A stretch of 64,000 nucleotides of DNA from Pterois miles (lineage: Eukaryota; Chordata; Actinopteri; Perciformes; Scorpaenidae). Made by a program: the position numbers and the translations under genes. Below are positions 63,223 to 64,000 of the stretch, piece after piece (position 1 is the stretch's first letter; every line of letters begins with the position of its first letter). Under the pieces are notes generated by a model. It was not told the DNA's origin and made no database searches. It was given only the letters and a program-made list of their open reading frames with translations. The stretch covers positions 24,401,501 through 24,465,500 of the forward strand of contig CAMQGK010000110.1 of the NCBI GenBank assembly GCA_947000775.1. The letters run 5' to 3'.

Positions 63223-63660
63223 ACTATAGTGTATATAAGAAATGGACGTTGATTTTTGGACTGCCATTATGAAGCTTTGAGTTCGGCATTTTGGCCATCA
63301 CCAGCTTGGTATTTGGAGCTCACCATGTTGGTTATTTACAGCCAGAAGTGACATGAGAGTAGAGTTGAGTAAAGTACAACCGAATGCTGAATAAGACCTT
63401 TTAGGCCAAAAAGGGTATAATTAACTTTGATGAACTGAAAAAAACTGTGAAAGAGACAACTCTCAGAACTGATAAGGCTGTGGTAGCAATCTGTCAATCA
63501 TAAGATAGCCCCACCCTAAAGCATACCCTGCTTTAGATAGATAGATGAACTTTTAGAGAGGAGTCGCCCCCTGCTGGCTGTTAGAAAGAATGCAAGTTTA
63601 AGGCACTTCAGCTTTGGCTTCACTTCTCAGACCCCGCAGTTACCCACAGTATATACTGTA
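63223..63660 (-). repeat. inverted copy of the same dispersed repeat, with both ends
   Basis: Read on the minus strand it runs from TACAGTATATACTGTGGG through AGCAGGGGGCGACTCCTC and AAGCAGGGTATGC to CTTATATACACTATAGT. The ends are an imperfect inverted repeat, which suggests a non-autonomous DNA element. Confidence 0.65.
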
Positions 63661-64000
63661 AGACAGTACACGGCTCTCTTTCATTCTTTTCTCTTCAGCG
63701 AATCGACATTTGCCGACAAACCTTTAGCTGGTCAGGATCAGTGTGGTTTGATCGATGTTGTGTCACAGCAAGGTGTGCATCCATCAGGCTCCACCCACTG
63801 TACCCATAGAGTCCAGTAGAGAGTGGAGCTTGTGTGAGATAGAGCGTAGGTTACGATATTGTAACCTACAGTTGTATAAGCACAGGTGGAGCCTTCTACC
63901 ACAGAAGCCATGTCGCTCCTGCACCGCTCGCTGTAGAGGGTGAAGGATGACAGGGAGGAGGATGCTGCCTTATGTACTGTGGGGATCCATATGTATGCCG

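Overview
The window is a piece of a ray-finned fish nuclear genome, probably a percomorph-type teleost. It has widely spaced small exons with GT..AG borders, long AT-rich introns, abundant CA/GT and CT microsatellites, a tRNA-derived SINE with a TTC tail, and many short non-autonomous DNA transposons. No bacterial, viral or organellar gene organisation is visible. The species call is inference; the protein call below is firm.

The only gene I can support is cadm1 (cell adhesion molecule 1, also called SynCAM1/Necl-2), on the minus strand. Six internal coding exons are present, in transcript order: 27513-27367, 20882-20730, 18021-17884, 11784-11626, 9697-9601 and 9348-9176. They join in frame without a stop (phases 1-1-1-1-1-2-1) and encode almost exactly the three extracellular immunoglobulin domains, two exons per domain. 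All six canonical Ig cysteines are present. The signal-peptide exon and promoter lie beyond the right edge, so intron 1 is at least 36 kb. The stalk, transmembrane and cytoplasmic exons lie beyond the left edge, or possibly begin with one weak candidate at 1174-1050.

Layout by increasing coordinate: 1-9175 is intron 7 (partial), rich in repeats. 9176-9697 holds the two Ig3 exons. 9698-11625 is intron 5 with a SINE. 11626-18021 holds the two Ig2 exons around a 6.1-kb intron. 18022-20729 is intron 3. 20730-27513 holds the two Ig1 exons around a 6.5-kb intron. 27514-64000 is intron 1 only, with no coding exon that I recognise.

The non-coding part is mainly a record of mobile elements. It includes a 480-bp hAT-like MITE with a perfect 8-bp target duplication (33281-33760), a 0.65-kb element nested inside another element (49925-50575 in 49791-50743), several inverted-terminal-repeat elements present as inverted pairs inside the same transcription unit, and a repeat family that carries CA microsatellites at its end. 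Two compact hairpins (30362-30430 and 15816-15893) resemble small-RNA precursors or miniature foldback elements. I found no convincing undescribed multi-gene system. The most useful leads are the candidate cadm1 stalk/terminal exon, the hairpins and the nested or inverted repeats.
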